Assembly: GCA_903871605.1 (NCBI GenBank)
Contig: CAIQHF010000038.1
Location: 1 to 64,000 of the forward strand
Reading direction: 5' to 3'
DNA length: 64,000 bases
Origin: an uncultured Sphingomonadaceae bacterium
Lineage (GTDB): Bacteria > Pseudomonadota > Alphaproteobacteria > Sphingomonadales > Sphingomonadaceae
Shown piece after piece: positions 17,057 through 25,758 of the stretch. Under the pieces are notes generated by a model. It saw only the letters and a program-made list of their open reading frames with translations. It was not told the origin of the DNA and did no database searches. The position numbers were made by a program, and so were the translations under genes. Position 1 is the first letter of the stretch. Each line of letters begins with the position of its first letter.

Positions 17057-18471
17057 GGGCGGTCGACGTTCATGCCATCGACGGCAAGCTGGCCGGGCCT
17101 GACGAACGCTTCGAGGTCGTCGTCGTCGGCGCGGGCGAAGCGGGAACGGCGGCGGCGATCGCGGCGGCGGGCGAAGGCGCCTCGGTGCTGCTCGTCGACG
17201 AGAATCCGGTGCGCGGCGATCTGATCGGCACCGATGTGCCGCTTTTCCATGGCGGGCGGATGACGGCGGCGGTGCAGCAGCCCGCGCGGATGATCGACCA
17301 GCTGCTTGCGAGCAATCCGGGCATCGAGACCGCGCTGGAGGCGGGAGTCGACGTGCGGCTCGGCACCGCCGCCTGGGGGCTCTACGTCAATGGCCCCGCG
17401 ATGCGCGCGCTGCCCGCGCCGATGCTCGGCATCGCGGATGCCGAGCGCGCGACGATGATCGGCTTCGATCGGCTCGTGCTGGCGACCGGCGCGCGCGACC
17501 TGGTGCTGGGGTTCGCCGGTTGGGACCGGCCCGGCGTGATGGGCGCGCAGGGCTTTGCGGCCCTGCTGACGCGCTACGACGCCTTCGCCGGCCGCCGCGT
17601 GCTGATCGCGGGCTCGGACGCGCTCGCGCTCGACACGGCGCTGCTCGCGTTGTCGCGCGGCATCGAGGTTGCGGGGATCGTCGAGGTCGCCGAGGCCATG
17701 CGGGGCCCTGTGGCGCTCGTCGACCGCGTGCGCGCAGCGGGTGTCCCGATCTTTCCGGCGCACACAATCGTCGCGGCCGAGGGTGGGATCGATGGGATCG
17801 AGCGAGTCGACATCGCGGCGCTCGGCGCGGACACGCGGATTACGGTGCGCTGCGACACGCTGGTGCTCGCGGTCGGCGCGATCCCGGCGACCGAATTGCT
17901 GGACGCAGCCGGCGTCGCGGCGGGCGATGCCATCGCGCTGGCCGGCGACTGCGCAACCGTCGTGCGGCCGGAGCCTTGCTATGTTCAGGCCTGGTCCGCC
18001 GCGCTGGGACGCCATGCGCCGCCCGAGACGATCGTCTGCCAGTGCGAGGAGGTCAGCCGCGCCGATCTGATCGGCGTCCAGCCGCCGCGTTATCTCGATC
18101 GACCCGCGCGGATGGCGGCGCGCTCGCTGGCGACGCTGCTCGCCGACGGCGAGGCGCATCCCGATCAGATCAAGCGGCTCACCCGCGCCGGCATGGGCGC
18201 CTGCCAGGGCCGGCGGTGCCGCGAGCAGGTCGCGTGCCTGCTCGCGGAGCAGCAGGGGGTGCCGCTCGATCGGGTACCGGCCGCGAGCCTCCGCATACCG
18301 GTACGCCCGGTGCCGCTCGGCGTGCTCGCCGACTGGCATGAGCGCGCGGCGATGACCGCGGGGTGGGACGTGTGGTTCGGCATCCCGACACAGTGGACGC
18401 CCTATGCGATCATCGGCACGCCCGAGGAGGCCGAGCAGGTCGTCGGGCTCGGCGGCAACATGCATGTCTGA
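17053..18471 (+). CDS. FAD/NAD(P) oxidoreductase with BFD-type [2Fe-2S] site (HcnB/OoxA-like)
   Basis: 472-residue flavoprotein. The FAD-binding GxGxxG is VVVVGAGEAGTAAAIAAA near residue 28 and a second dinucleotide fold begins at GRRVLIAGSDALA. Near the C-terminus C329/C331 (VCQCEE) and C384/C389 (CQGRRC) form the bacterioferredoxin-associated-ferredoxin type [2Fe-2S] site. This matches the large subunit of HcnBC, opine oxidase and hydroxyproline dehydrogenase complexes. With the next gene it probably forms a heteromeric amine dehydrogenase. The separate small [2Fe-2S] subunit usual in those complexes is absent. It could also pass electrons to the Rieske enzyme (inference). Confidence 0.87.
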   Translation: MRAVDVHAIDGKLAGPDERFEVVVVGAGEAGTAAAIAAAGEGASVLLVDENPVRGDLIGTDVPLFHGGRMTAAVQQPARMIDQLLASNPGIETALEAGVDVRLGTAAWGLYVNGPAMRALPAPMLGIADAERATMIGFDRLVLATGARDLVLGFAGWDRPGVMGAQGFAALLTRYDAFAGRRVLIAGSDALALDTALLALSRGIEVAGIVEVAEAMRGPVALVDRVRAAGVPIFPAHTIVAAEGGIDGIERVDIAALGADTRITVRCDTLVLAVGAIPATELLDAAGVAAGDAIALAGDCATVVRPEPCYVQAWSAALGRHAPPETIVCQCEEVSRADLIGVQPPRYLDRPARMAARSLATLLADGEAHPDQIKRLTRAGMGACQGRRCREQVACLLAEQQGVPLDRVPAASLRIPVRPVPLGVLADWHERAAMTAGWDVWFGIPTQWTPYAIIGTPEEAEQVVGLGGNMHV

Positions 18472-19609
18472 GCCGCGTCCCAAAGGCGCATCGGTGGTGG
18501 TGATCGGCGCGGGCGTCACGGGCTTGAGCGCGGCGTGGTGGCTGGCGCGATCGGGGATCGACGTGATCGTGCTCGACAAGGGCATCGTCGGCTGGGAGGC
18601 GTCGGGGCGCAACGGCGGCGGCGCGTCGCACTATCAGAGCCCGCTGTTCGCCGAGGAGCAGCGGCTCTGGCCGCAGATGGACGAGCTGCTCGGCTATCCG
18701 ACCGAATATGTCCGCGAGCGGATCATCATCCAGCGCGATCCCGCCTTGCTCGACCATTATCGCGCGGTCGGGCGGATGTGCAGCGCGATGGGCTACCGCG
18801 TGGACGATCTGGACAGCCGGCAGGCGCAGCAGGCGGTGCCGCTCACCGACGAGACCTGCCTCGGCGGAATCCATCTGCGCTTCGGCGGCCATGCCAATCC
18901 ACAACGCACAGTTCAGGCCTATGCCTGGGCGATCCAGGATCTCGGCGGTCGCATCCTCCAGCATTGCCCCGCCCTCGCGATCGAGACCGCAGGCGGGCGC
19001 GCGGTCGCGGTCGAGACGCCGCGCGGGCGGATCGCCTGCGACGCGTTGGTCGTCGCCGCGGGGCCGCAGGCGGGGATGCTGCTCGCGCCGCTCGGCATCG
19101 ACTTCCCGATCGCGTCAGCGCGCGCGGAGATGATCGTCACCGAACCAGCACCGCTGATGGCGATCGGCGGCGTCGATGGCAACGGGCTCTACGGCCGCCA
19201 GACGTTGCGCGGCAATCTCGCCTTCGGTGGCGGCCCGCATGAATGGATCGCGACACGGCCCGACGGCCCCAGCGCGCGTCCCGTATCGCCGCTGGTCCGC
19301 AATCTGGCGCGGCGCGTGGCGGAGATGTTTCCCCGGGCGGCCCACCTCAACGTGATCCGGTCGTGGGCGGGGATCGTGGAGAACACGCCGGACGGGCGGC
19401 CGATCCTCGACCGGCTACGCGATCCTGGCAATGTCACGGTCGCGACGATGTCGGGGGTCGGCTTCGGCTTGTCGCCGGCGAGCGGTCATGCGATCCGTGA
19501 TCTCGTGGTCGACGGTGCCTGCTCCTTTGCCGACATTGCCAAGCTTGGCCTGACGCGCTTCGCCGGGCTCGCGCCCGATTGGCGCGAACGTCGCGGCTGG
19601 GCGGCATGA
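18464..19609 (+). CDS. FAD-dependent amine dehydrogenase, DAO family (HcnC/OoxB-like)
   Basis: 381-residue flavoenzyme of the D-amino acid oxidase family. The FAD motif is VVVIGAGVTGLSAAWWLARSG near the N-terminus, with EASGRNGGGASHYQSP just after and the C-terminal FAD contact in VATMSGVGFGLSPASG. It resembles the catalytic partner of HcnB/OoxA-type proteins and its gene overlaps that gene by 8 bp, so the two probably form one complex oxidising a C-N bond of a secondary amine or imino acid. The 4 bp overlap with soxB continues the coupled train. The exact substrate is not readable from sequence. Confidence 0.87.
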   Translation: MSEPRPKGASVVVIGAGVTGLSAAWWLARSGIDVIVLDKGIVGWEASGRNGGGASHYQSPLFAEEQRLWPQMDELLGYPTEYVRERIIIQRDPALLDHYRAVGRMCSAMGYRVDDLDSRQAQQAVPLTDETCLGGIHLRFGGHANPQRTVQAYAWAIQDLGGRILQHCPALAIETAGGRAVAVETPRGRIACDALVVAAGPQAGMLLAPLGIDFPIASARAEMIVTEPAPLMAIGGVDGNGLYGRQTLRGNLAFGGGPHEWIATRPDGPSARPVSPLVRNLARRVAEMFPRAAHLNVIRSWAGIVENTPDGRPILDRLRDPGNVTVATMSGVGFGLSPASGHAIRDLVVDGACSFADIAKLGLTRFAGLAPDWRERRGWAA

Positions 19610-20862
19610 CACGCTATTCGGCGCTCGCGCTGCTCCGCGCAGGGCTCACCGGCCAGCGCCACTGGCCGCGCGCGTGGCGCGATCCCTCACCCAGGCCGAA
19701 CTACGAGGTGATCGTGATCGGCGGCGGCGGCCACGGGCTCGCCACCGCTTATTATCTCGCCAAGGTCCACGGCATCCGCAATGTGGCGGTGCTCGAGCGC
19801 GGTTGGATCGGCGGCGGCAATACCGGTCGCAACACCACCATCGTGCGCTCCAACTATCGTCTTCCCGCGCTCCACAACCTGTTCGATTTCGCGCTCGGCC
19901 TGTGGGAGGGGATGAGCGACGAGCTCAATTACAATGTCATGTTTTCGCCGCGCGGCGCGCTGTTTCTCGGCCATTCGGACGCCGACATGACCGCGCTCGC
20001 GCAGCGGGGCGACGCGCTGCGCTGCGACGGGATCGACGCCGAACTGATGACCGCGAACCAGCTCCGCGAGCTCGTCCCGCTGCTCGACATGTCGCCCGCG
20101 GCGCGCTTCCCGATCCATGGCGGGCTGATGCAGCCGCGCGGCGGCACCGCGCGGCACGATGCGGTCGCCTGGGGCTATGCGCGCGCTGCCGACCGCCTTG
20201 GCGTCGACATCATCCAGAATTGCGAGGTGACCGGTTTCACCGTGGCGGGCGGCCGCGTCACCGGGGTCGAGACGACGCGCGGCGCGATCGGCGCGGGCCG
20301 CGTCGGCATCTGCGTCGCGGGCAATAGCGGTCCGGTGGCGGCGCTTGCCGGGATCAGGCTGCCAATCGAGGCGCAGACGCTGCAGGCCTTCGTCACCGAG
20401 CCGGTCAAGCCGATGATCGACACGGTGATCATGTCGCAGTCGCTACACTGCTACATCAGCCAGTCCGACAAGGGCGGGATCGTGCTCGGCGGCGATCCCG
20501 ATCAGTTTCCGAGCTATGCGCAGCGCGGCCTGCCGCCCCGGATCGCGCAGGCCGCAGCGGAAGCGATCGCGCTGGTGCCCGCCTTGTCGCGCCTGCGGAT
20601 GGTGCGCTGCTGGGCGGGCACCACCGACATGAGCTTTGACGGATCGCCGATCATCTCGGCCTTGCCGGTCGACGGGCTCTATCTCAACGGCGGCTGGTGC
20701 TATGGCGGGTTCAAGGCGACGCCGGGATCGGGCTATACCTACGCGCATCTGCTCGCGACGGGCGCGGCACACCCGCTTGCTGCTCCGTTCGCGCTCGATC
20801 GCTTCGCCACGGGCGCGACGATCGACGAAACAGGGGTCGGCTTCATGCCGCAATTCCACTGA
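19606..20862 (+). CDS. soxB: Sarcosine oxidase beta subunit
   Basis: 418-residue beta subunit of heterotetrameric sarcosine oxidase, which oxidises N-methylglycine to glycine with transfer of the methyl carbon to tetrahydrofolate. Length and the MTRYSALALLRAGLTGQRHW start are typical. The FAD motif is VIVIGGGGHGLATAYYLAK, followed by GWIGGGNTGRNTTIVRSNY. H184 in GGTARHDAVAWGY corresponds to the residue that covalently binds FMN. The C-terminal substrate-site region has NGGWCYGGFKATPGSG. Gene order B-D-A-G with 1-8 bp overlaps is the standard sox operon. Confidence 0.95.
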   Translation: MTRYSALALLRAGLTGQRHWPRAWRDPSPRPNYEVIVIGGGGHGLATAYYLAKVHGIRNVAVLERGWIGGGNTGRNTTIVRSNYRLPALHNLFDFALGLWEGMSDELNYNVMFSPRGALFLGHSDADMTALAQRGDALRCDGIDAELMTANQLRELVPLLDMSPAARFPIHGGLMQPRGGTARHDAVAWGYARAADRLGVDIIQNCEVTGFTVAGGRVTGVETTRGAIGAGRVGICVAGNSGPVAALAGIRLPIEAQTLQAFVTEPVKPMIDTVIMSQSLHCYISQSDKGGIVLGGDPDQFPSYAQRGLPPRIAQAAAEAIALVPALSRLRMVRCWAGTTDMSFDGSPIISALPVDGLYLNGGWCYGGFKATPGSGYTYAHLLATGAAHPLAAPFALDRFATGATIDETGVGFMPQFH

Positions 20863-21125
20863 TGATGCGGATCGATTGCCCCCATTGCGGTCCGCGTGCG
20901 CAGAGTGAGTTTGGCTATGAGCGCACGCTCGATTCGATCGTCACGCTCGACATGCCGGCCGACGAGGCGATGGCGCGGCTCTATGCACGCGCCAATCCGC
21001 GCGGCCTCGACGACGAACTGTGGCGGCATGGCCTGGGCTGCCGCCAGTGGATCGTGCTCCGCCGGCACCGCGTCACGCACGAGATCGTCGGCGTCGCGGC
21101 GTTCGATCCGGCGATCCTATCGTGA
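20862..21125 (+). CDS. soxD: Sarcosine oxidase delta subunit
   Basis: 87-residue small subunit of tetrameric sarcosine oxidase. It keeps the zinc-site residues of the family, CPHC (C6, C9) and H56/C60 in WRHGLGCRQW, with the RAQSEFGYERTL stretch between. The ATG at 20862 overlaps the soxB stop by one base; ATG 20865 is equally possible. SoxD is a structural zinc protein in the complex. Its presence shows the four-subunit enzyme type rather than a monomeric sarcosine oxidase. Confidence 0.93.
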   Translation: MMRIDCPHCGPRAQSEFGYERTLDSIVTLDMPADEAMARLYARANPRGLDDELWRHGLGCRQWIVLRRHRVTHEIVGVAAFDPAILS

Positions 21126-23902
21126 ACGGGCCCGGCCGGATCGGTCGCGACGAAACCGCCACGCTGCGCTTCACCTTCGACGGCCGGTCGCTGTGTGCGC
21201 GCCCCGGCGATACGCTCGCGGCGGCGCTGTTGGCGAACGGCGTTGGCCTGGTCGCGCGCAGCTTCAAATATCATCGCCCGCGCGGGATCATGGCGGCGGG
21301 GGTCGAGGAGCCCAATGCACTGGTGACCGTGGGCGAGGGCGGACGCACCGAACCCAATACGCGCGCGACCGACGTCTTCGTCTATGAAGGGATGGTCGCG
21401 CGCAGTCAGAATCGCTGGCCGAGCCTGGCGTTCGATCTCGGCGCAGTGAACGCGCTCGCCGCGCCCGTCCTCGCCGCGGGCTTCTACTACAAGACCTTCT
21501 TCGGGCCACCCGCGCGGTGGATGGTCTACGAGAAGCTGATCCGGCGGGCCGCGGGGCTCGGCAAACCGCCGACGCTCGCCGATCCCGACCGCCACCAGCA
21601 TCGCGCCGCCTTTTGCGACGTGCTCGTCGTCGGCGGAGGTCCCGCCGGGCTGGCGGCGGCGGACGATGCGGCGCGAGGCGGTGCGCGCGTGATCCTCGTC
21701 GAGCAGGATCGCGCGCTGGGAGGCTGCGCGCTCCGCGGCGACGGCGAGATGCCGACGTCAGACGCGGCGTTGCGCGCCGCCGGCGTGCGCATCCTGACAC
21801 GGACGACCGCGTCGGGCGTGTGGGACCATGGCTTCGTGACGCTGGCCGAACGGCTGGTCGAGCCCGGCGAGGCGCCGCCGCCCGGCCAGCCGGCGCAGCG
21901 CCTCTGGCACGTTCGCGCCGAGCGGATCGTGCTCGCGACCGGCGCGATCGAGCGACCAGTGACCTTTGCGGGCAATGATCGCCCCGGCGTGATGCTGTCG
22001 CAGGCGGTCCGGACCTATATCCGCCGCTTCGACGTGCTCCCCGGCCGGCGCGTCGTGATCGCAACCAATAATGACGATGCCTATCGTACCGCCGAGGCGG
22101 TTGCGGCAGCGGGCGGCGAGGTCGTCGCGATCCTCGATTCGCGTCCGGACTTCACCGAGGTTGCGCGGGCCGCGAAGGAGCGCTTTCGCGTGCACACCAA
22201 CGCCTTTCCCCATTCGACGAAGGGCCGCAGCGGCCGACTTCGTTCGATCGGTGCCGACATCTGGACCGAGCGGCATAGCTTCGACGCCGATCTGCTCGCG
22301 ATGTCGGGCGGCTTCACCCCGGTGGTCCATCTGCACAGCCAGGCCGGAGGCAAGCTCGATTGGCGGGCCGACATCCAGGCGTTCGTGCCGGGGGCGTCCG
22401 CGCAGGCGATCACCAGCGTTGGCGGTGCGGCAGGGGAGGTGGCGCCGATCGGCACGAATGCCGTGCACCTGCCCCATCCCAAGCACAGCTTCGTCGACTT
22501 CCAGAACGACGTTACCGCTGCCGACATCGATCTTGCCTGGCAGGAGGGCTATCGCTCGGTCGAGCATCTCAAACGCTATACCACGCTCGGCATGGCAACC
22601 GACCAGGGCAAGACGAGCAACATGGCGGCGCTGGCGCGGCTCGCATCGGTGGCTGGCGTCGATATCCCGCAGGCCGGGCTCACCACCTTCCGCGCGCCCT
22701 TCACGCCGCTGGCGCTGGGTGCGTTGGCTGGCCCCGATGGCGGCGGCCATGCCGCGCCGCGCCGCCGGCTCGCACTCCACGATCGTCACGCGGCGCTGGC
22801 GCCCGTCTGGCAGCCGCTCGGCTATTGGGACCGCCCGCGCGCCTATCCGGCGGCCGGCGAGAGCCTGAACGACGCCGCGATCCGCGAGGCGCGTGCGGTG
22901 CGCACCAGCGCGGGCATCATCGACGTCTCGACGCTCGCCAAGTTCGCTGTGTCGGGCCCCGACGCCGCCGCGCTGCTCGAGATGGTCTGCGCGACCGGCG
23001 TCGCCAAGCTCGGCGTCGGGCGCGGGCGCTACACCTTCATGCTGCGTGACGACGGCATGGTGATGGACGACGGAACCGTCTGGCGGCTCGACGAGACACG
23101 CTGGCTGCTCACCAGCTCGACCGGCGGCGCCGACCGGATGGAGGCGCATCTGAGCTATGTCCACCGCGTGCTCGCACCGCATCTTCGCGTCTCGGTGGTG
23201 GCACAACAGGAGCATTTCGCAGGGATCGCGCTGGCCGGGCCGCTCGCCCCCACCATTCTGGCAGGGCTCACCGGCCAGGCGCCGCCCGCGCATATGGGGC
23301 TCGCCGAGGCATCGATCGCGGCGGTCCGCGTGCTCATCCTGGCGGCGAGCTATAGCGGCGAGCGCGCCTTCGAAATCTATGCGCCGGGCGCTATCGCCGG
23401 CCCGGTGTGGGATGCGCTCGATCGTGCGACCTGCGCGCAAGGCGGCTGCCCCTACGGGCTCGAGGCGCTCGAATTTCTGCGGATCGAGAAGGGCCATGTC
23501 GTGATCGGCGCGGAGGCGGACGGGCGGACGACGCCGCACGATCTCGGGCTTGGACGGATGCTGCGCAAGGCGGGCGGCTATGTCGGCGCGCAGGCGCTCG
23601 GGCGCCCGGCCTTGTCCGCGCCCGACCGGCTGCAACTGGTCGGGTTGGAAACGGCCGAGGCCTCGCTCCCCGAAGGCGCGATGCTGGTCGCGCGGGCCGG
23701 TGCGCCGGTCGAGGGCCACGTCACCTCGGCGGCACAGCGCGTGCTCGGCCAAGGGGGTATCGCGCTCGGTCTGCTTGCGGGCGGCAGGGCAAGGCTCGGC
23801 GACCGTCTGATCGCCGCCTCGCCAACGCGGGGCCGGCATGTCGCGGTCACCGTCACCCAGCCGCTCTTCTACGATCCGGAAGGCGAGCGCTATCGTGACT
23901 GA
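21122..23902 (+). CDS. soxA: Sarcosine oxidase alpha subunit
   Basis: 926-residue alpha subunit. The N-terminal region (RFTFDGRSLCARPGDTLAAA, SFKYHRPRG) is the ferredoxin-like Fer2_4 domain without a cluster. Next comes the NAD-binding flavoprotein-like domain (VLVVGGGPAGLAAADDAA, then IVLATGAIERPVTFAGNDRP). From about residue 580 the C-terminus is the aminomethyltransferase-like domain that binds tetrahydrofolate and makes 5,10-methylene-THF. Translation starts at a GTG overlapping the soxD stop (GTGA). Size is normal for the family. This folate link explains the nearby purU. Confidence 0.94.
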   Translation: MNGPGRIGRDETATLRFTFDGRSLCARPGDTLAAALLANGVGLVARSFKYHRPRGIMAAGVEEPNALVTVGEGGRTEPNTRATDVFVYEGMVARSQNRWPSLAFDLGAVNALAAPVLAAGFYYKTFFGPPARWMVYEKLIRRAAGLGKPPTLADPDRHQHRAAFCDVLVVGGGPAGLAAADDAARGGARVILVEQDRALGGCALRGDGEMPTSDAALRAAGVRILTRTTASGVWDHGFVTLAERLVEPGEAPPPGQPAQRLWHVRAERIVLATGAIERPVTFAGNDRPGVMLSQAVRTYIRRFDVLPGRRVVIATNNDDAYRTAEAVAAAGGEVVAILDSRPDFTEVARAAKERFRVHTNAFPHSTKGRSGRLRSIGADIWTERHSFDADLLAMSGGFTPVVHLHSQAGGKLDWRADIQAFVPGASAQAITSVGGAAGEVAPIGTNAVHLPHPKHSFVDFQNDVTAADIDLAWQEGYRSVEHLKRYTTLGMATDQGKTSNMAALARLASVAGVDIPQAGLTTFRAPFTPLALGALAGPDGGGHAAPRRRLALHDRHAALAPVWQPLGYWDRPRAYPAAGESLNDAAIREARAVRTSAGIIDVSTLAKFAVSGPDAAALLEMVCATGVAKLGVGRGRYTFMLRDDGMVMDDGTVWRLDETRWLLTSSTGGADRMEAHLSYVHRVLAPHLRVSVVAQQEHFAGIALAGPLAPTILAGLTGQAPPAHMGLAEASIAAVRVLILAASYSGERAFEIYAPGAIAGPVWDALDRATCAQGGCPYGLEALEFLRIEKGHVVIGAEADGRTTPHDLGLGRMLRKAGGYVGAQALGRPALSAPDRLQLVGLETAEASLPEGAMLVARAGAPVEGHVTSAAQRVLGQGGIALGLLAGGRARLGDRLIAASPTRGRHVAVTVTQPLFYDPEGERYRD

Positions 23903-24383
23903 TCGCGACGTCTCCGTATCGATGGAACCGGCCGGCGAGGTGATCGCGCTCGATCTGTGGAGCGGCGCCGATGCGCCCGACCTATGCGGAAAGATCGCGC
24001 TGCTTCGCGTCGAGCCCCGCCGCTGGTGGCTTTTGGACGCCCGGGAGGCCGATCTGACGGCGATGATCGGCGCGCGCGGAGCTTGGGCGCCGATCGGCGG
24101 CGGCCTTGTTCGTGCGACGCTCACCGGGCCGGGCTGGCGCTCGCTGCTGATGGTCGCCGGGCTGTTCGACGCGGAGGATCCCGCGTTCGGCACCGGCGCG
24201 GTCGCCGCGACGGTGATCCATCACGTTCCGGTCCGGATTGCGGTCGTCGGCGAGACGTCGTGCGACGTTTATTGCGCAGCGAGCTACGCGCCGACGCTCG
24301 CCGGATTATGGGGCAGCGTCATCGGTCGTGAGCGCGTCTCGCTATCGCGCGAGCTGCCGTCCGCGACGATCGGATCGGAATGA
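23895..24383 (+). CDS. soxG: Sarcosine oxidase gamma subunit
   Basis: 162-residue gamma subunit, the least conserved and here somewhat short member of the sarcosine oxidase tetramer. Recognisable family features are LLRVEPRRWWLLD, GGGLVRATLTGPGWRSLL and PVRIAVVGETSCDVYCAASYA near the C-terminus, the truncated aminomethyltransferase-like fold. The GTG at 23895 overlaps soxA by 8 bp; an ATG at 23922 is an alternative. It is assigned partly by operon position. Confidence 0.85.
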   Translation: MTDRDVSVSMEPAGEVIALDLWSGADAPDLCGKIALLRVEPRRWWLLDAREADLTAMIGARGAWAPIGGGLVRATLTGPGWRSLLMVAGLFDAEDPAFGTGAVAATVIHHVPVRIAVVGETSCDVYCAASYAPTLAGLWGSVIGRERVSLSRELPSATIGSE

Positions 24384-25729
24384 CACCGCCCGCGGCGACA
24401 TGCTCCGATCCTGTCGCCGCCGCGGTTGCCGCCGATGCCGCCCCACCGCGTCTCGAGAGGGCGCGCTGGTATGTCGTGGCGGTGCTCGCGCTGGTCTATG
24501 CGCTCAATATCGCCGATCGCTATGTCGTCTCGACCGTGCTCGAGCCGATCCGGCTCGAATTCCATCTGAGCGACACCGGAGTCGGCTGGCTGACGGGCGT
24601 GTCGCTGGCGCTGTTCTACATCCTGGTCGGCATCCCGATCTCGCAGCTCGCAGACCGCTCGAACCGGCGCAACATCGTCGCGGCGGCGATGATCCTGTGG
24701 TCGCTGATGACCGCGGTCCTCGGCCTCACGCAGAGCTTCTGGCAGTTCATGCTCGTGCGGATCGGCGTCGGGGTCGGCGAGGCCGGCGGCACCCCGCCGT
24801 CGACCTCGATCATCGCCGACTATTTTCCCAAGGATCGCCGCGCCTTCGCGCTCACGCTGTTCGCGCTGGGCTCGCCGCTCGGCGCGTGGCTGGGATCGAA
24901 TGTCGCGGGGCAGATCGTCGGCTATTTCCATAGCTGGCGATCCGCCTTCCTCGTGCTCGGTGCGCCCGGCGTGCTGCTCGGCATCCTCATCCTGCTCACC
25001 ATCCGCGAGCCGCGCCGCGGCCGCTTCGAGACGATCGCGCCCATCGCGACCCGGCAGGCGCCGCTCGGCGATACGCTGCGATTTCTGTGGAGGAGCCGCT
25101 CGGCGTGGCACGTCAATGCGGCGGGGACGATCATCTGCCTGTGGGGGTGGGGGCTGATGTACTGGACGCAGACCTTCCTGCAGCGTGCCTATGGGCTGAC
25201 CACCGCCGAGGCCGGCGCGCGGCTGGGAAGTATCTATCTGTGGGCGGGGATCGCGGCGACGCTGGCGACGGGCGCGATCCTCGCATTGCCGGCGATGCGC
25301 GAGCCGCGCCGCATCGCCTGGTTCCTCGCCGCGGTGGTGGCCTGCTCGACGCTGCCGTCCTTCGCGATATTCTGGACCCACTCGCTGCGCGTCGCGACCG
25401 CGATGCTGTGGATCGTGGTGCCGGCGGTCTATCTCTATACCGGCCCGACGATGGCGCTGCTGCTCAACTTCCTGCCGCCGGCGATGCGCGCGCAGGGCAT
25501 GGCGATCAGCCTGCTCAGCGCCAATGTCGCCAATCTGATCGTCGCGCCGCTCGCGGTGGGCTGGATCAGCGACACGCTCGCGGGCCCGCTTCACAGCAAT
25601 GCCGAGTCACTGCGCTATGCGCTGCTGGCATTGTCGCTGACCGGCTTCTGGGCCGCCTATCACTATCTGGCGAGCATCCGCAGCTATGCTGCCGACGATC
25701 TTGCGATGCGTGCCGCCGAGGCGGGGTAG
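24380..25729 (+). CDS. MFS transporter, spinster-type
   Basis: 449 residues with about twelve membrane helices. The loop 2-3 signature is SQLADRSNRRNIV and the N-terminal half contains NIADRYVVSTVLEPI and GVGEAGGTPPSTSIIADYFP, typical of the spinster-like bacterial MFS clade. The first 28 residues are Ala/Pro-rich and cytoplasmic. Its start overlaps the soxG stop (ATGA), so it is the last gene of the operon and the likely uptake carrier for the operon's substrate (inference); family members are poor guides to substrate. Confidence 0.9.
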   Translation: MTPPAATCSDPVAAAVAADAAPPRLERARWYVVAVLALVYALNIADRYVVSTVLEPIRLEFHLSDTGVGWLTGVSLALFYILVGIPISQLADRSNRRNIVAAAMILWSLMTAVLGLTQSFWQFMLVRIGVGVGEAGGTPPSTSIIADYFPKDRRAFALTLFALGSPLGAWLGSNVAGQIVGYFHSWRSAFLVLGAPGVLLGILILLTIREPRRGRFETIAPIATRQAPLGDTLRFLWRSRSAWHVNAAGTIICLWGWGLMYWTQTFLQRAYGLTTAEAGARLGSIYLWAGIAATLATGAILALPAMREPRRIAWFLAAVVACSTLPSFAIFWTHSLRVATAMLWIVVPAVYLYTGPTMALLLNFLPPAMRAQGMAISLLSANVANLIVAPLAVGWISDTLAGPLHSNAESLRYALLALSLTGFWAAYHYLASIRSYAADDLAMRAAEAG

Positions 25730-25758
25730 CGAAGGCTCGGGATTCCCGGCGGCGCCGG

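Noticed and set aside
21758-24193. 811-codon minus-strand open frame across soxA and soxG
   Set aside because: Composition is that of an antisense shadow and the plus strand encodes well-recognised sarcosine oxidase subunits.
25730-25758. Short CGGG-ATT-CCCG hairpin between the MFS carrier and purU as a terminator
   Set aside because: The stem is only 4 bp with no T-run; too weak to list.
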